Shown here: positions 1 to 14,015 of the stretch, one piece after another
Layout: the number at the start of each line of letters is the position of its first letter
How positions within the stretch are numbered: position 1 is the first letter of the stretch
Assembly (NCBI GenBank): GCA_011947345.1
Contig: JAAVTG010000545.1
Span: forward strand, 62,001-126,000
Reading direction: 5' to 3'
DNA: 64,000 nt
Source: Phytophthora quininea
Lineage: Eukaryota; Oomycota; Peronosporomycetes; Peronosporales; Peronosporaceae
Program-made: the position numbers and the translations under genes
Notes under the pieces: model-generated
The model's database searches: none
The model's input: only the letters and a program-made list of their open reading frames with translations
What the model was told of the DNA's origin: nothing

Positions 1-791
1 TATCGACGTCGATCTTGCCGTTTCTGATGCATTCACAGCTTTTCCTTGTTGCTATGCCCCCGCGTTCGTAGGCGTCTCGAAGTCACGATGAGTCAAGGCT
101 CGCTCTTGGTCAAGACGGCAAGCTCAGACGTCAAAGCAAAGGACTCCAGGCCAACAGAAGCAGCCACTGGAAAGCTACTCGGTCCCGTTCACATTGCGTT
201 ACGAACCACCTTGACGAGCGCAGCAGTCTTGGGGCTTGCAGCCCGCCGATAAACCGAAAAATGTTCAATTGAAAGCGAACAGATTTCGTTAAGCGTTCGG
301 AACGCACCAACGCTGCAATAGCACGTTAAAACTAAAGACTATCGACAAATGCAACAGCTCGCTTTAACCAAGCACACCGATGCCAGCGCTCCACGCTTTG
401 TATACATATGACGCGGATTGTCACTTGCCGACCCCCTGAAGCAAAGGGCGGACGTGCAAAGACTCGGTTCTCGGCCGCTCCATTGCACGGCCACATCGCG
501 CTCTCAGTCGAGCTCGCAAGCCCAAGCCTTTGCTTCCTGACGAGTGTTTAGCATCGCCGACGTACAGAGCTCAGCGTCATCACCTCGCCGGCGATCTCTG
601 TGCCAAACGCTCTGGGTAGTTCGTTTTAAGGTTTCGCTTCTCGGCGGGGCTGACATAGCAACTTGCCGAGGACCTTGCACCGACAAAGCGATGCGGTCCA
701 CAGAGTAGGACGCTCGGGGTCCTCTTCGTTGCCCCACGCGCAGTCGCCTTTTTGCAGAAGAGCTCTCAAGAGGGGGCCGGCATCTGCTGCA
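1..791. other. upstream region without a recognisable gene
   Basis: I see no supported gene here. The only open stretches are short and resemble nothing I know. The first in-frame ATG of the following gene is at 792. An open frame runs upstream from there to about 663 but has no ATG, so it is treated as leader. Confidence 0.6.
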
Positions 792-2160
792 ATGACTAGC
801 CGATCGATCTCGTCCAGCTCGCTACCACGACTGCGGTTCAGTAAGGAGGACATCCAATACTACCGACAGGTTTCAGATAGCTGTCTTGCTGAAGTGCTCG
901 GCAAGTACGAGGACTACATGTACAAGGGCCGGCGCAGCATCGACGGTCGGCGGTGGAAAGCAGTCAAGTCGCGGGAGAACGTGGTGGTGTATCGGGAACG
1001 GTCCGGGTCGGACGCAGACTCGGCACCGAGAAGTGACTTAGGGTCGAGCAGCAGTGGAAGCAATAGCGGCGCTGCGTATCACGGTCTCCATGACTCGACT
1101 ACGGCGGTGGAGACGTTGAACACGTCGACGGTGGTGGGTCCAGGAGCTGCGCTCGCGGCTGGTTCGAAAGTCCCCGTAATGATCTGCACCGCCACGATGC
1201 CAGGAAAACTCGACGACGCCATGTACGGCTCGTACGTCGACGACGCAACCTCGTTTCGTCGACGCAGCAGCTACGAGCAAGACCTGGCTGACGACATTGG
1301 CATGCTTGGCGTGTTCGATCGGCCGTCAGACAAGGACCCGTTCCAGTTCCTCGGTCTCACGTGGATCCTGCGCAGCTTCTCGGGTCTCAGTTCCGTTGTC
1401 AAGCGCCGAGATTTCCTGCTGCTGCAGCGCATCGGTCTCTCTACGACATCGCGAGGAGAGCGGATCGGCTTCACCATTACGCAGTCGGTGCCACACCGCG
1501 ACCTGCCCGAGCTGAACCGGTTCGATATTGTCCGAGCCAAGCTGTCCATGTGCACCATCTACCGGCAGATGGGAGGCCAGGTCGACGTCTTCGTGCAGCT
1601 TGTCATGCAGCCCGGAGGCAATGTGCTCAACTTTTTCACGATTCAGGAGACTGCGACGTCCATCATGTCCATCGGAAAGCCCATGGACGTCGCACAAAAG
1701 AAGAAGCTCTTTTGGCTCATGCAGAAGAACACACAGAGACTACGGCAGCAAGAGGGAGCGCAGGTCGGGCTGCCTGGTTCCCCTACTGGGCGCTCGGATT
1801 CGTCCTCGTCGACCTCGTCCATGCATCGCATCCAGAAAGAGGACTCGGACCGCTGCGCGTCCTGCAAGAAGTCGCTCGCCCGACTGTTCTCGACAGCGGG
1901 GAGCTTTTGCCAGATCTGTCAGCAGGTACATGTTGATTGAGCTGTGATCCACTTGGCTGGGTGTCGTTGAACTGACATTGTTGGTATTGCAGCGAGTTTG
2001 CTCCAAGTGCAGCGTGGCCAAGAAGCTCGTCATTGACGCTACAGACAAGACCGTCGTGGTTCGGCCTTTCAACTTTTGCATCGGATGCACGCTGACGGCA
2101 CGCAGCTACTCGGTACTGCAAGCCCATGCCGAAGAGCTCTCGCAGCGAACTCATGCGTAG
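792..2160 (+). CDS. START-like / FYVE-like zinc finger protein (two exons)
   Basis: Exons are 792-1925 and 1993-2160, with a 67-bp GT-AG intron (1926-1992), giving about 433 residues. The first two thirds resemble the START-like lipid-binding fold of oomycete START/FYVE proteins: a basic start, the segment DGRRWKAVKSRENVVVYRER, a Ser/Gly-rich loop, then VPVMICTATMPGKLDDAMYG and a long beta-rich stretch. The C-terminus (about residues 355-425) has four CxxC pairs (CASC, CQIC, CSKC, CIGC) spaced as in FYVE-type fingers, without the classical RRHHCR motif. Splicing is required to complete the finger, which supports the intron. The start is the first in-frame ATG. The likely role is binding a lipid or phosphoinositide membrane; the ligand is unknown. 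This is one of the few long genes here with no frameshift. A second, damaged family member lies at 16591. Confidence 0.85.
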
Positions 2161-2377
2161 AGTGAAAAGGAAATGCCCGTGAATATGAAGGCCTTCTTGA
2201 TGGAGTGCAACAACATTCCTCAAATTAAACAGTACTTTGGAGTACGATACGCAACAAACGACGTCCTGATTATTGCGTGAATCCAAGAGACATTCTTGCA
2301 ATCCGGCTCACTTCGGCTCGCTCGTGCGTGGCCTCCCTTACATCTCCTGTGCCCCACACAGCTCCACGCGCAGCAGC

Positions 2378-5300
2378 ATGGCCAAGGCCATCATCTCCTC
2401 TGTACGCTGACACCTCTCTCTCCCTTCTCTCCTAACTCCTTCCTTCAGTTTGTCATCCGTTCCCTAACGTAAAATTCCCCTTACTACTGTCACATTCTGC
2501 TCTAGATCCTCGAGGCGCAGCTCGGAAAGTATGTGGATGGTCTTCGCAGCGACTCGCTGGTCGTGGGTCTCTGGAGCGGTGAGCTGGAGCTGCGTGACCT
2601 CAAGCTCAAACCCCATGCGCTTGCTGAGCTTCAGCTCCCGGTGTCAGTATCCAGCGGGTCGGTGTCCCGTGTACTCGTGCGTGTGCCATGGAACCAACTG
2701 GGCAGTGCTAGTGTGACCATCACTCTAGAAGGTGTCTCGGCTCTAGTGGTGCCCAACACAGAGCGTCCTAGCACCGCAGAGCTGCTGCAGGCCAAGCACA
2801 ATCAGCTGGAGAGGAGGGAGCTCTTGCGTCAACACCGACGCTTTGCTGCTCGAGTGGCTCCCGGAGCCGAGAAGAGGCAGAATTTGAGCTCCAAAAGTGA
2901 GGATGAGGAGACGTTCGTGTCGAGGCTCACGGCCAGAATCGTGGCCAATTTACAGGTCACGCTACTAGACGTACACTTCCGATATGAAGACGCAGTGGCC
3001 AACCCAGAGGCTCCCTTTGCATGTGGAGTGATGTTGGAGAGATTTCGCTTTTTCACGACGGACGGAGAAGGTCAAGAAGCGTTCGTGGACCAGAGCACAG
3101 CGCAGAGCTTGTTTACATACAAGAAGGCGGAAATGACGAGGTTTGGGATGTATTGGGATCGACTGAATCCGAAGGACAGTGAGGCGAGGCTGGAGAAGCA
3201 GGAGAATGTGCCTCGAGCGATGATAGAGATGGTGCAACAGTTGGATGACGTTTCGGCGAGGCGGTGGCTGTTGCGACCGTGCTCTCTCGTCGTGCAATTG
3301 ACCAAGAATGAGAGCACGGACTACTCTACAGTGGCGAAATACGTCGTGGAGGCCAATGTGGGCGAATTGCAGGGAGGTTTGTCTAGAGAACAGTACGAAG
3401 ACGTGTTGTTTTTGCAGCGCGCATTTTTAGGGAGACGTGCGGTGGAAGCTCATTTTGCGTTGGCGAGAGGGCGGCCGCTGCATACGCCTGGAGCTCGACC
3501 CCGTGAGTGGTGGGACTACGCCACTCGATTGGTCCTTGAGCAGCGACGAGCTAAACTGCGGCGTCAAGCACGTAACGATGATGAAAGCACTACAATAACA
3601 CGTCCACACCGAAGACATCCCCATCAACGTAAAATGCGCTGGTCTTCTGTTCATAAGGCGTTGCTGGAGCAGCAATTATATGTGGAGACATTTCGAATGG
3701 AGCTGCGTAATGGCGCATTTGATCCATCATCAAGACAAGCCAAATTCAGACAGCGGTACGAGGAAATATACCCGATAGATGTAGTCCTCTTGCTTCGAGA
3801 TGTGGCGGAAGACGCCGAAGAACGTGCAAGGGAGTTGGAAAAGGCTTCTGCTAAGATACAAGCCAAAACACAGAGTCCACAGAACAATGGTGGTTCGTGG
3901 TACTCGTACTTCTTTGGTGGCGACAGTAGCTCTGATACAGCACAAGATGAGGGAGAAGATGAGCACGTGCTTTCTGTCGAGGGTCGTGAAAACCTCCGCG
4001 AGGCCTACAATGATGCTGTGGAAAAGGCTAGCAGTGCACATGAAGTGCCTATTGGGTGTAATCTCGTGGCTATCGATTTGCAGCTCACGAATGGATCCAT
4101 CGCACTATACCAATCGAACGCTCGAGAGCCCCTTTGTCACCTCCATGCTGAACGGCTCGCTCGCTGTGAATATCCAGCCCGAAAATGAGTGGGACGCCCA
4201 ATTGCGCGTAAAACATTTCAACATTTACAATGGACTCGCTCAGGATTCACGCTTCCACTCGTTCTGCAGCCCGTCTCGACCTCTGTCGGCAAGCAGTGGC
4301 GGGGTATGGCTTGCGTAAGTATCGATCTCAGTCGTCGAGCTGTGGTGCAAACTCAAAACCGGGGTGGAGATGACATCGAGGCTACGCTCAAACTTCGCGT
4401 GCGAACGGAGCCTGTTCGGGTGATGGTTGACCCATCGTTTGTGATGTTTTTGCATGCCTTCTTCGTCAGCCTTTTGCCAGAAAAACAGCTAGAAAAGGTC
4501 TGGCAATTCGCGACGTCGTCTGTAGCTGACTGGGTGTTCTCGGACGACTCCGGTGAAAGTAACTTATTGGGATCGTCAAGTGCACGTTTGGAGAAGAAAG
4601 AAGCTGAAGAAGCGGAGCTCATGCGATCTCTGGAGAGAGCGGAAGGCCGTGTTACGTACGATGTTCTTGTGGATATGAGTGCACCTGTTCTTATTTTGCC
4701 GGAAAGCGTGGATACTCCGGCTGGGGCTGTATTGGTTGTGGATCTTGGTATGCTGAGTTTTCGCAACGATGAAAGTGTGACAGGTATCGATACTGCATTG
4801 GATGCGTCTCTTGAGACTTCTTGTGATGACTCACATCGCTTGCACTGGCGCTTGGAAGTGACCAATATCCACGTTTTACTTGGCCGTCAGGAGAAATTGG
4901 TACAGTGGACTGATGAGGAGCTTCGAGGCTTTGCAAAAATCGTGGAAGAGCTGTCGATTGAGTTTTCAGTGTTCACCCAAGCTGCGGGATCGAAGCTACG
5001 ACTGCCCTCGCGTAGTGAAGCTTCCGTATCCAAGCCATTACCACAAATCGGTATTTACGCTGATGTACCCCGTATCGGAGTATTACTAAATGAACACCAA
5101 CTTGTAGAATTGGGCCGGATCCACTCGTCTGTACTCGCCCAAGCTACAATAGTTGGGCGGGATAATGAGAACCGATTGAGATACTTTGAAGAACAAGAAA
5201 ACGAGAGTGAGGGAGAAAGCGCAACAGAAACAGATAGCACTAGTGATGAAGGCGCGAGCAACGTCGTTGAAATTCCAAGTGCAAGAAAACTTTCTGCTGG

Positions 5301-8300
5301 AGATGCAGCTTTTCTTGGGGTGTGTGGAACTAAACCTATGCGAAGCAGCTGCGAAAGAGGCTTTTGTTATCAGGGCCACCCAAACATCCTTTGCACTCTC
5401 AGCTTTCTCGACGCACCAAGAATTTCGTGCACGTTTGAAAGCACTCGTAATGGAGGACAAACTCTACAAGCCGGATTCTCGCTTTTATAAGCTCGTTTCC
5501 ACGGGTGGTGAAAACGAGGACACCCCACATTTGATCTCCATCGACGTCGATTTGTTTTCGCCGGAGACTGAACGGCGTGGTATTGATGAAGCTTCACAAA
5601 TGGAAGCAGACGTTCAATTTAACGTCCTGCATCTGCAATGGAATCCATCATCTGTGGCATTGTTTTATCGCATTGTATCGGCCTACTCATCAGCAATTCA
5701 ATCCCATGATGAAAATTTTCCCCCTGACGATGCTACTCTGTCGCCGACTCACGCTATGCAAGAAACAAAGTCACCGAAGCAAGGGATGGAGACTTCTGGA
5801 AATATGACATCTGATACTGCTCCACCAACAAGATTAAAGACGCAAGGACTCCCGATCGTGGTGATCCGAGCATCACTCGTACAAGTCAGTCTGACGTTCA
5901 ATAAGGATCAAATCGACCGGCAGCTAGCACGCCTCGAGCTAAACGATGCCGCGATTAATTTTACGAGTTACGACGTGGAAGGCCGGGCGTCGAATGTTGA
6001 TGATACCTTTGAAGTTACAGGTCACGTGGGTAATTTTGTTGGGACGGATTTGAGCACATCGAAACATCCGTTATATGCAAAGCTAATTGGATTAGATGAG
6101 AGCGAAGCCCGCTCTGAGAGCGGTACAAAAAGAAAGTGGAGGCATTACTGACGTTTGTATACGTCAATGATCCCGTCACGAGTGACAAAGGCGCACTGCG
6201 CCTGGCATTTCAACCGATCCGCGGTGTTTATTATCACCAGCAAATATTGGAACTTGTAGACTTCCTGCTTGAGGGTGTTGGTGGTGCGATGGTGAATCAA
6301 ACGCTAATGGGTGCAACACAGCTGCTTCTTCGTGAGGATGAAGCTAGCATTGTGTTGGACTTAACAATGGAGAAGCCCACACTGGTTCTTCCATTGAGTC
6401 TGGAGGATGCTCCTCACGTCAAAGCCACTGCCGATGTATTACGTCTCGTTCATTTCCCATCTAGTGCCGTGCACTTCGAGGGTCCACCAGGAACGAGGAG
6501 CAAGCGCGTGGTACACAATGAGTCGCTTCCACGGCCAATGGTACGAAAGCCTGATACTGAGGGCGGTGGCGTGTCCTTGAGAGTGGATTGCAAGGATATC
6601 TTCCTGGAAAATGTTCGTATTTTCTGCACAACGAATACTCCTGACAAGAAAATGGCCGGCTCCGATAATCGGCCGATATATGAAGAGCTGCTAGCAGAAC
6701 CTGCAAATCTAAAAATCAGCGTTGAAGATCTCGTATCGTCGACAATTTCAATTGGGGACGAAGAACCAGTAGATGGCAGTGACGAGACAAAGGCGGTGTT
6801 TCTTCCGCGTATCACGGTTCATTCTACGCTGCCGCCGCTTGTAGCGCAACTTACTCGTACGTCCTACCTGGGAATTGTAGCACTCATCCTGGAAAACTTT
6901 GGTGCGGATGAGCTCCAAAATGCGGCTTCCGGTGACAATATGAGCCGAACGAATAGTGCTGGACGGTTGTTTCGAAAGAAAACAAGCAGTGCGGATTTGG
7001 GGGAGCTGCAACCATCATTGCGCCCAATTGTCAAGTACACTTATCTTCAATCTGACGCAGAGGAGGCAACACTGTATGTGCGTTTCGCTATGGAGAACGT
7101 GCGAATTTTGCTACTCAAGGACAATTTTGATGTCGGGATTCCCAAGGCGGATCTTGCTCCTGATGCCGTGGTCGACCATACTCTCCTAAAACCTGGCCAT
7201 ATGCCCAGAGGTACGTTTGCTGAGGTCGTTGCGTCAGACTTTTCGCTTGTTTTTGATGACGAATACGACAAGAAGCCACGCTTAGCTATCCATCTTGGTG
7301 AATTCAGCGCACATGACCTCGCTGGACAGTACAAGCCGTTACCTGGTGGAGGTATAAGCAACACGCTATTAGCATCGCCTCAGCCGCTTGAGATTCACTA
7401 TACGTGGGACGATGTCGGGCTGACTGGAGACCTCGACTTGTACTTCTCTGAGGTTACTGGTACTGTCGTTCCAGAGGCGTTACTTTCACTCGGTAGCTTC
7501 TTCGCGCTGCCTTCGAGACCAAGTCGATTTGATCGTAGCGCAAACGACAAAGATTCCGCTGTGTTGAGGAATGGACTAATCCGGTCTCCGTCCCAGCCAT
7601 TGTCTCCGTCGTCTTCAATTCTAACTCGACGTGAGAGTATTTCTGACATCCTTCGCGACGGGAAGGAGCCTGAGTTGGCAATTACTGTGCGTGCGAAAGC
7701 CACCCAAGTTGGCGTAGGAGTGCCGCGAGATGCATACGATCCTGAGAGCCCCCGTGTGGCATTCATAGGCGATTTCGGGCTTGAATTTAAGTGGAAGCCG
7801 CACCCAGACGCGAAGGGAAAAGGTGCAGGTGATGATTTGGAAATCCAAAGCAGCATTTTGGCAGATGCTGAGAACATGGAGGTCGTGTTAGAAAATGCTA
7901 GACGTCCTGGCTGCTGTGTGGCATCGCCGTCGTCGCATTCGCAGTGGGATGCTATTGACCTAGCACCACTTATTCAGCTGCTGGAGCCTTCGAGTCTGCA
8001 CGTTGAAGTGAGCGATCTGTTCCCTCACGCAGGTCAACGTCAACAGATCGTCGCGCTAAGTTTTACTCCGATTGAAGTGTTCGTGTCTTACGACGATGCT
8101 TGTGTGGCGATGGACACGTTGCAAGCATTGGATGAAGCATTTACAGAGCACACGAAACGTCAAAGGGCTTCCAGCTTGCTGCATTCCCCATCGATGGATA
8201 ACGCAATTTCTTCAGCATTGACTAGATCGCGTACCTCGTCCAGGAGCATCCTCACGGACGATGCATCAAAAGAGGAAGAAGTCCATCGATATTTTACATG

Positions 8301-11300
8301 CGAGCTTCCGACGATGAGCTTGACCTTGATCAATGACTGCGATGGGTGCGATATGGGACTTGCACAGTTGCAAGTTGAGCGTTGTCACCTGTTCCTGAAC
8401 GTCACGTATACCATACAACCAGAAGACAATGACGATGGATCAACATTATTCACAATGCCCGAGTCGCCTTTAACAACAACAATTTCTGGCGGCGGAAGCC
8501 TGGTGGTGCTTGTATCCTATTACAACCCCGATACCCGTGACTGGCATCCAATGTGCGCCGAGTGGGCACTCGATGCATCTGTACAAGGCTCCATCTCAAC
8601 TGAAAGTGAGCTGCATGTAATTTTAACAGCTTCACAGCCGTTGGACCTCACTGTCACTCACGGATTGCTAGAGGTCGTGGCCTCTGTCGGTGGGGCATGG
8701 AAGCGTCGAGCCACAGCAGAAGCTGCAAGTGACCATGACGAGGACAAGCAACTCAAGATGGCTCCTTGTGTGATTCGGAACGAAACAGGACTCCCTCTGA
8801 GCTTTTGGATGTCGAATGGCTCCTTCTCTACAGCACCACACACGATGTCCACCGGGAGTCTAGCGGATCTCCGATACATTCACGCAACGGGCAAAGGGCG
8901 TGGGGTAGTGCGACGATATGCATCTGCTGATCGAGTCACAGCGAACTTGCGGCTTTGTCTTCAACTGATGGATACAAAGGCTTCAGGTGATCCCGTGCCA
9001 CGCTTCCAGGCCGTACAAGGTCTAATATTTGAGCAGTTGGGCACTCGCGCTTTTCCTTTGATTGACACACATGGCCAGCGAACAAACTTTACGCTGAGCT
9101 TGTCGGCACAACTTGTTGAAGGCAGAATCTTGCTGGTAGTCTCGTCGCCCATCAAGCTCCTGAACAGACTCGCATCCGGTCGACCTGTGGCGCTGCTCGT
9201 GAATGACCCAACGTGGCACACACCCGTTGAGATTGGCATTCTTCAGCCGAATGAAGAGTCTGCTGTACCCGTGCTTTTATCGCTAGCGTCAGAGCTACGT
9301 GTCCGACCGATTGGGAACAACGCAACGTACTCGTGGAGCGCTCCTATCCCAGTGCAGACGCGGTCTGCCGTTGAGCTGAAGGTTGAATCAGCCGTATCCT
9401 CCACATCGGTTTCCCGTGAGAGCTGGAGTAACGACACGGAAGGTCGAAGTGCCGTGTACTGTGTGTCCATGTCGTCTGTAAAGGAACTTCGTGTTGTTGC
9501 GTTCGCTGAACCGCTGGTACTGGTTAACAAACTACCGGTGCCGATTACGTTCCGTGTCAAGTCAGCGTTCAGTTCCGCGTATGGTTCAGGAGCGAGTGAT
9601 AGTCCGTCAAAACCCGAGAAGATTGCTGTGGGCTCCAAGACTAGTATTTGGTGGACTGATGTCGCTCAGCGGCCACTCTTTCAGTTAATCGTTGAAGGCT
9701 GCACGACGTCGTCCAAGTGGCTGGAACTTGCGCCTCGCGGCACGTCGAGTGGCTCTGTGTTGTCTGTGCAGCTTTCTCGTGTAGGTGACGGTCGCCCTTA
9801 CCGATTGCTGCTTCGTGTCGTTGGAGGAACAGAGTACACAGCACGACCGTTGCGAGTGGAAATCATGGCCGAGATCTGGATCATTAACCGTTCAGGGTTG
9901 GATCTGGTGTACGGTACTGCTGCGGACAACGAGGCGTATATGCCGCCCCGTGCGGCTCGTGCCCAAGTAGGAAATGCTCAAATCAGCGCGTACTCGAGTG
10001 ACAGCGGAAAGACTCCTGTGGTTCGTATTGGTCTCCGTGGCTGCAACTGGTCGTCTCGCTTCGAAGCAGATCCACGCAGACTCAGTTGGCAGGACGAGTG
10101 TATAACGTTACGCTCTGCAGCAAGCGGCGGGTCTTCCGGCAGCGGGAGCGGGGTGCTGTATGAGTTGGGTGTATCGGCAGACTATGCAACTCGACACTTT
10201 GGATCGGTGACGACGCTTGTCAGTGTCATTCCACGATACTTAGTCCTCAATCAGTCGCGACATACGCTGCTATTGCTTGAGGCGCCAACCCGTCAGCACC
10301 AGCGTCTAGAAGATTCCAGCAATGATAACGTTGCTCACCATGTACTGGCGACGGGGACATGTACGCGCTCTACTGGGTTGGTGGTACGCGCAGTCACCTT
10401 CGTGCATCGGTTTTACCTGATGATGATGCCGCAGGTTTGTTCTGCAGCGACGGATACGATTGGAGCGAAGCTTTTGCTGTCGATCGGGTGGCAACAACGG
10501 ATTTGTTAGTGCCCCCGCGCTCTAGCGGCCGTGGAGTCTGCCTCAAGGCTGAAGTAAAGCGAGGTAATTTCTCACAGGCTACGTACGTGATAGTGGTGAC
10601 GGAGGGCGGTGGCTCTCCAACGTCAACTACTTCGAGGTTGTCCTTCTCCAACTCAATCGCCTCATCAGCGGCAGCAACGGGTGCTGGTGGATGGCACAGC
10701 TTTAGTCTCCATGCGCAGGTGGCAGGTGTAATTGTGACTGTCACGGACAAGAAAACCAGCGGTATGACTTTGGACGAGTCGCAGAGCCTGTTCGCTGAAG
10801 GAGCTGAGGCTGTGAGTGAGCCAGTGGCACGTGCGACGCTGACTCGTATTGGTCTGGAGGCGTCTTGGACTCTGCAAGCCACATCTGCGAAATTTAACCT
10901 CATGGGTCTCAAGGTGGAGGACCTCCTTCCGCAGTCGAAGAATCGTGTTGTGCTGCGGCCGCTTCTTCACGGAGATGGTGTTCCTGCGGCAGCTAGGGCC
11001 GGGGTGGATACCTACTTTCTCGAGATAACGTATCTGGAGCGACCGCATCCGAAGTACACTTGGGTGGAGCGTCTGCACGTACATCTGCAGAATGTGAAGC
11101 TGGCGACCTCCATGCGCTTTGTGGACCGATTGAACAGGCTGCAGGAAGAAACCATGGCACACTTTCAGCACAAGTCTCTTGTCGTGGCTTTTCCTGGTGA
11201 ACAAGTCAGTGAAGACACTGAAGAGGAAAACGTGCTTGCCTACTTCGTAGCGCAGAACGATGAAGACGATGAGGGCAACCATGGCAACGACATGTCATCC

Positions 11301-12683
11301 ATGACAGGCCGGAAGCTCTACATTGCGTCAGCAGAGATATCACCTGTACGCGTCATAGTGAGCTTCACGAAGGACAAGAGCGACTCGAGCAGCCGCAGTA
11401 GCGGCGGGTTTTGGCTGTCGAATCTCAAGCTCAAGATCGAGAACGCGTGCGTGGTGTTGGAAAGCTATCGCTTATCGCACGCTTTGGCGACCCAAGAGGC
11501 GCTTGGTGGCGCTCTGGTTCGCTTTTACGAGCAATCCGTGAAGTCGCAGGCTCTCAATTTGATCGACTCGATCGAGGTCACGTCACTGGTAACGAGCATG
11601 GTAGCTGGCGGGGTCACATCGCTGGTCTCTTCGCTCCGTGGAAAAGCTGATCCAGCTGCAGCTGCTGGCGCGACCACACCAGGTCTGCTCACGTCGGGCG
11701 GCGAAAGTGACAATTCGTTGGGTGTACCTTTTCGATACGAGCACATGTCCAATGGCGATATTATCCGCAAGCACTCGCGAGCATTGGGCGAGTGCCGTAC
11801 AAGTGCCGAATTTTTGAGGCAAGTGCGTCACTTAGTCTACGATTGGGATGCAAACCACACGGGGCTGGAGGCGCGCGGATGCGTTGCTCTTGCACTGATT
11901 AACAACTCGCGCCACTCCTTAGTGGTGAACGCGCAGCTGAATGACGGCGCATCGCTGCGTGTTCTTCCGCTCGGACGTCGGCATCTTGCGAGTGTTCTTG
12001 ATACAGTGCCAGACGACGATGCAGTCGTGGCTGGCGGCGGCAGCTCGACAGCTTGGGGGACAGATCGCGCTCTTGTGGTATTTGCCTACGGGTATACACC
12101 GACACTGCTGACGTCGGGCGACGTCTATTTCACAGTTCAGTCTAATGCATGCAGTGTGTACGCCACTCGCAAGACCGCGCGGCTTAGAGCCAACCGAGGC
12201 TACACGGCCACATTTACGCTGCAAGAGACACAGAGCTGGTGGTCGGCTAATGTAGTTATCATCGGGGACGACCTACAGGTTAATGACGACTCGGGAACCC
12301 CTTCCGATTCAGTTTTACCTTTTGGTGAAGCTCCTGGCACGGCTACAGCAGACGACGAGAACGAGTTTGAAGTGAAGTTCTCTGGTGCTGCATTGGGGTT
12401 GATCGCCAAGCAAAGTGGCCGTTCGGTTATTGTGCGGGAGTGTGTGCCTTTGAGCGCAGCTCAAGCGTGTGGTCAGATTGCAGCTGGGGATACGATTGTT
12501 TCTGTGAACGGGGTGCGTGTGGACAACACGTCTCAGTTCAAGACGCTTGTAAGCAAGAGTCCACGCCCGATCGTGCTGCGTTTCCGATCAACTGGCCGCC
12601 GTTCCAACATGGCGTACGATCTCTTTGGTGAACGGAAACCAGACACGTCAGGGGACGATGCAACACCCAATCTCTTTGGGTAG
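2378..12683 (+). CDS. VPS13-like: VPS13-family bridge-like lipid transfer protein with C-terminal PDZ
   Basis: This encodes a protein of about 3,400 residues, the usual VPS13 size. Exon 1 (2378-2401) gives eight residues and a 104-bp GT-AG intron (2402-2505) follows. The N-terminus is a chorein domain (QLGKYVDGL, then GLWSGELELRDLKLKPHAL). A long beta-rich middle follows. The adaptor-binding (SHR-BD) region lies near residues 2290-2640 and a VPS13_C-like region near 2950-3080. About residues 3290-3375 form a PDZ domain (GLIA loop, AGDTIVSVNGV). VPS13 proteins form hydrophobic channels moving phospholipids between organelles at contact sites. The frame breaks near 4130, 4256, 5318, 6134 and 10353, mostly at short base runs, and the first four cancel in pairs. 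Homology continues unbroken across every break, so I read them as sequence errors. The PDZ tail is unusual for textbook VPS13. Confidence 0.88.
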
Positions 12684-12781
12684 CTCCAATAGATGAAGTG
12701 ACCATCACGAATTGCTTTGACGTACGTGTCTGTGAATAGAACGACAACCGCTGGCCAAGACTTTGATTTGACGACTCCGCC

Positions 12782-14015
12782 ATGAGCAGCTCGGTCACGT
12801 TCCTGCCGATACGTTTAAAGCGAGCATGGAGAAGCGACAAGAATGAAGCGCAACTAGCTCCCAAGGCCGCTGACCGTTCATTGGTGCAGGAGAAACTCGT
12901 GGCGTTGCGCTCTAAGCATGCTGCAAAGTTTTTCGTGCCAAAGCAAGACAGCGGGTAGGCGCCCAAGCTCTCGCTTCGGCAGTCAGCAGCACCACGACTG
13001 CGGTGATGACTGTGCTTCGATCTTTAAGGCGAATCGTGACAGGGTTTTTCAATAGAAAGCACGGTTTGGCGTCGCTATTGGATCCGCGCTCCAAGTGGAG
13101 GAACCGATTAAAGTTGCTGTCGTCGATGTTGACTGGAAGCAGAGGTTTGCTCACCATGGCCCAGACAACACTCAGTCGCGCTTTCGCCTCTTTCCACATA
13201 GGAAAATCTGAAAGAGTTGCTCTAGCGGAACGGGAGCGACAGCAGCGGCACACCCGTATTTATCAGTGGGTATGTCGATCGTTAGCGCAGTTGGGTAGGT
13301 CTGCAATCGCGGCTGCCCGCAGACGCTACAAAATCGAAAGTGCAGCGAAACTATCTCGAGAAATGGTCGGAAAGTTGGTGGACGAGCAGATTACCAAAGT
13401 CGCTGCTTTACGCGAGTTAGAGTGGCTGGAGGGAAAGGCAAATGTTATTCAACGCTTCTGGCGGCGAGTTCAGCGCAATGAACGAGCTGGCTTCGACGTT
13501 AAGGCGCGTCTGGTGAACTTGCTCATGGCTATGGATTCCTGCATTGAACGGCATGTGCTCGCCCAACGACAAACGCTGAATTTCGTTCACCAAGTCAGCG
13601 TCCAATCCACTGCAGTTTTTGTCCGTCGTGCTGCTCAGCGTGTGGGTGCTCGTCTTATCCAGCGCGTATGGCGCGGTCACTGCGGTCGAGAGCGAGTTCG
13701 TCGACTGCGTGAGTGGAAAATGAAAAGATTTTTACGAAGGCGACAGTGCGGCCGATTACGTGATGCTCGTGGCGCATTACTGGTGCCCTCGGAGAAGGAA
13801 AGAGGTTGCAGAAAGAACTAGAAACCCGGATGCTAGCTCGACAACAAAATGCGCCGGTCTTGCCACTGCTCCGTCGAGGTGACCACCGACTTCGAATGCG
13901 AGGCGAGCGTGTAACACTATTAGAGCCGTTGCCATTGCAGTCACAGCCTCCGCGCATATCGTCTCTCACACGCACCAAATTCAATGCGTCCCGTTCAGTC
14001 GCTTTGAGAAGATGA
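12782..14015 (+). CDS. IQ-motif protein (frameshifted)
   Basis: This is a basic protein of about 410 residues lying 98 bp downstream of the VPS13-like gene. The main open part (13003-13821) holds two IQ motifs (NVIQRFWRRVQRNERAG and ARLIQRVWRGHCGRERVRRL), the calmodulin or myosin light-chain binding signature, in a long helical Arg-rich context. An ATG at 12782 opens a frame that shifts near 12953 (GGG run) into the main frame. A second shift near 13805 leads into a tail ending at 14015. A 28-bp intron would be needed to explain the first break, which is too short, so a missing base is more likely. A calmodulin-binding structural role follows from the motif; no target can be named. The true start is uncertain. 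Confidence 0.6.

Noticed and set aside
46..252. 68-residue open frame at the left edge
   Set aside because: There is no family resemblance, and it sits in otherwise gene-free sequence.
12954..12981. A GT...AG pair that could be an intron in the IQ-motif gene
   Set aside because: It would be 28 bp, far shorter than the other introns seen here (51-104 bp). A missing base in the GGG run explains the break better.
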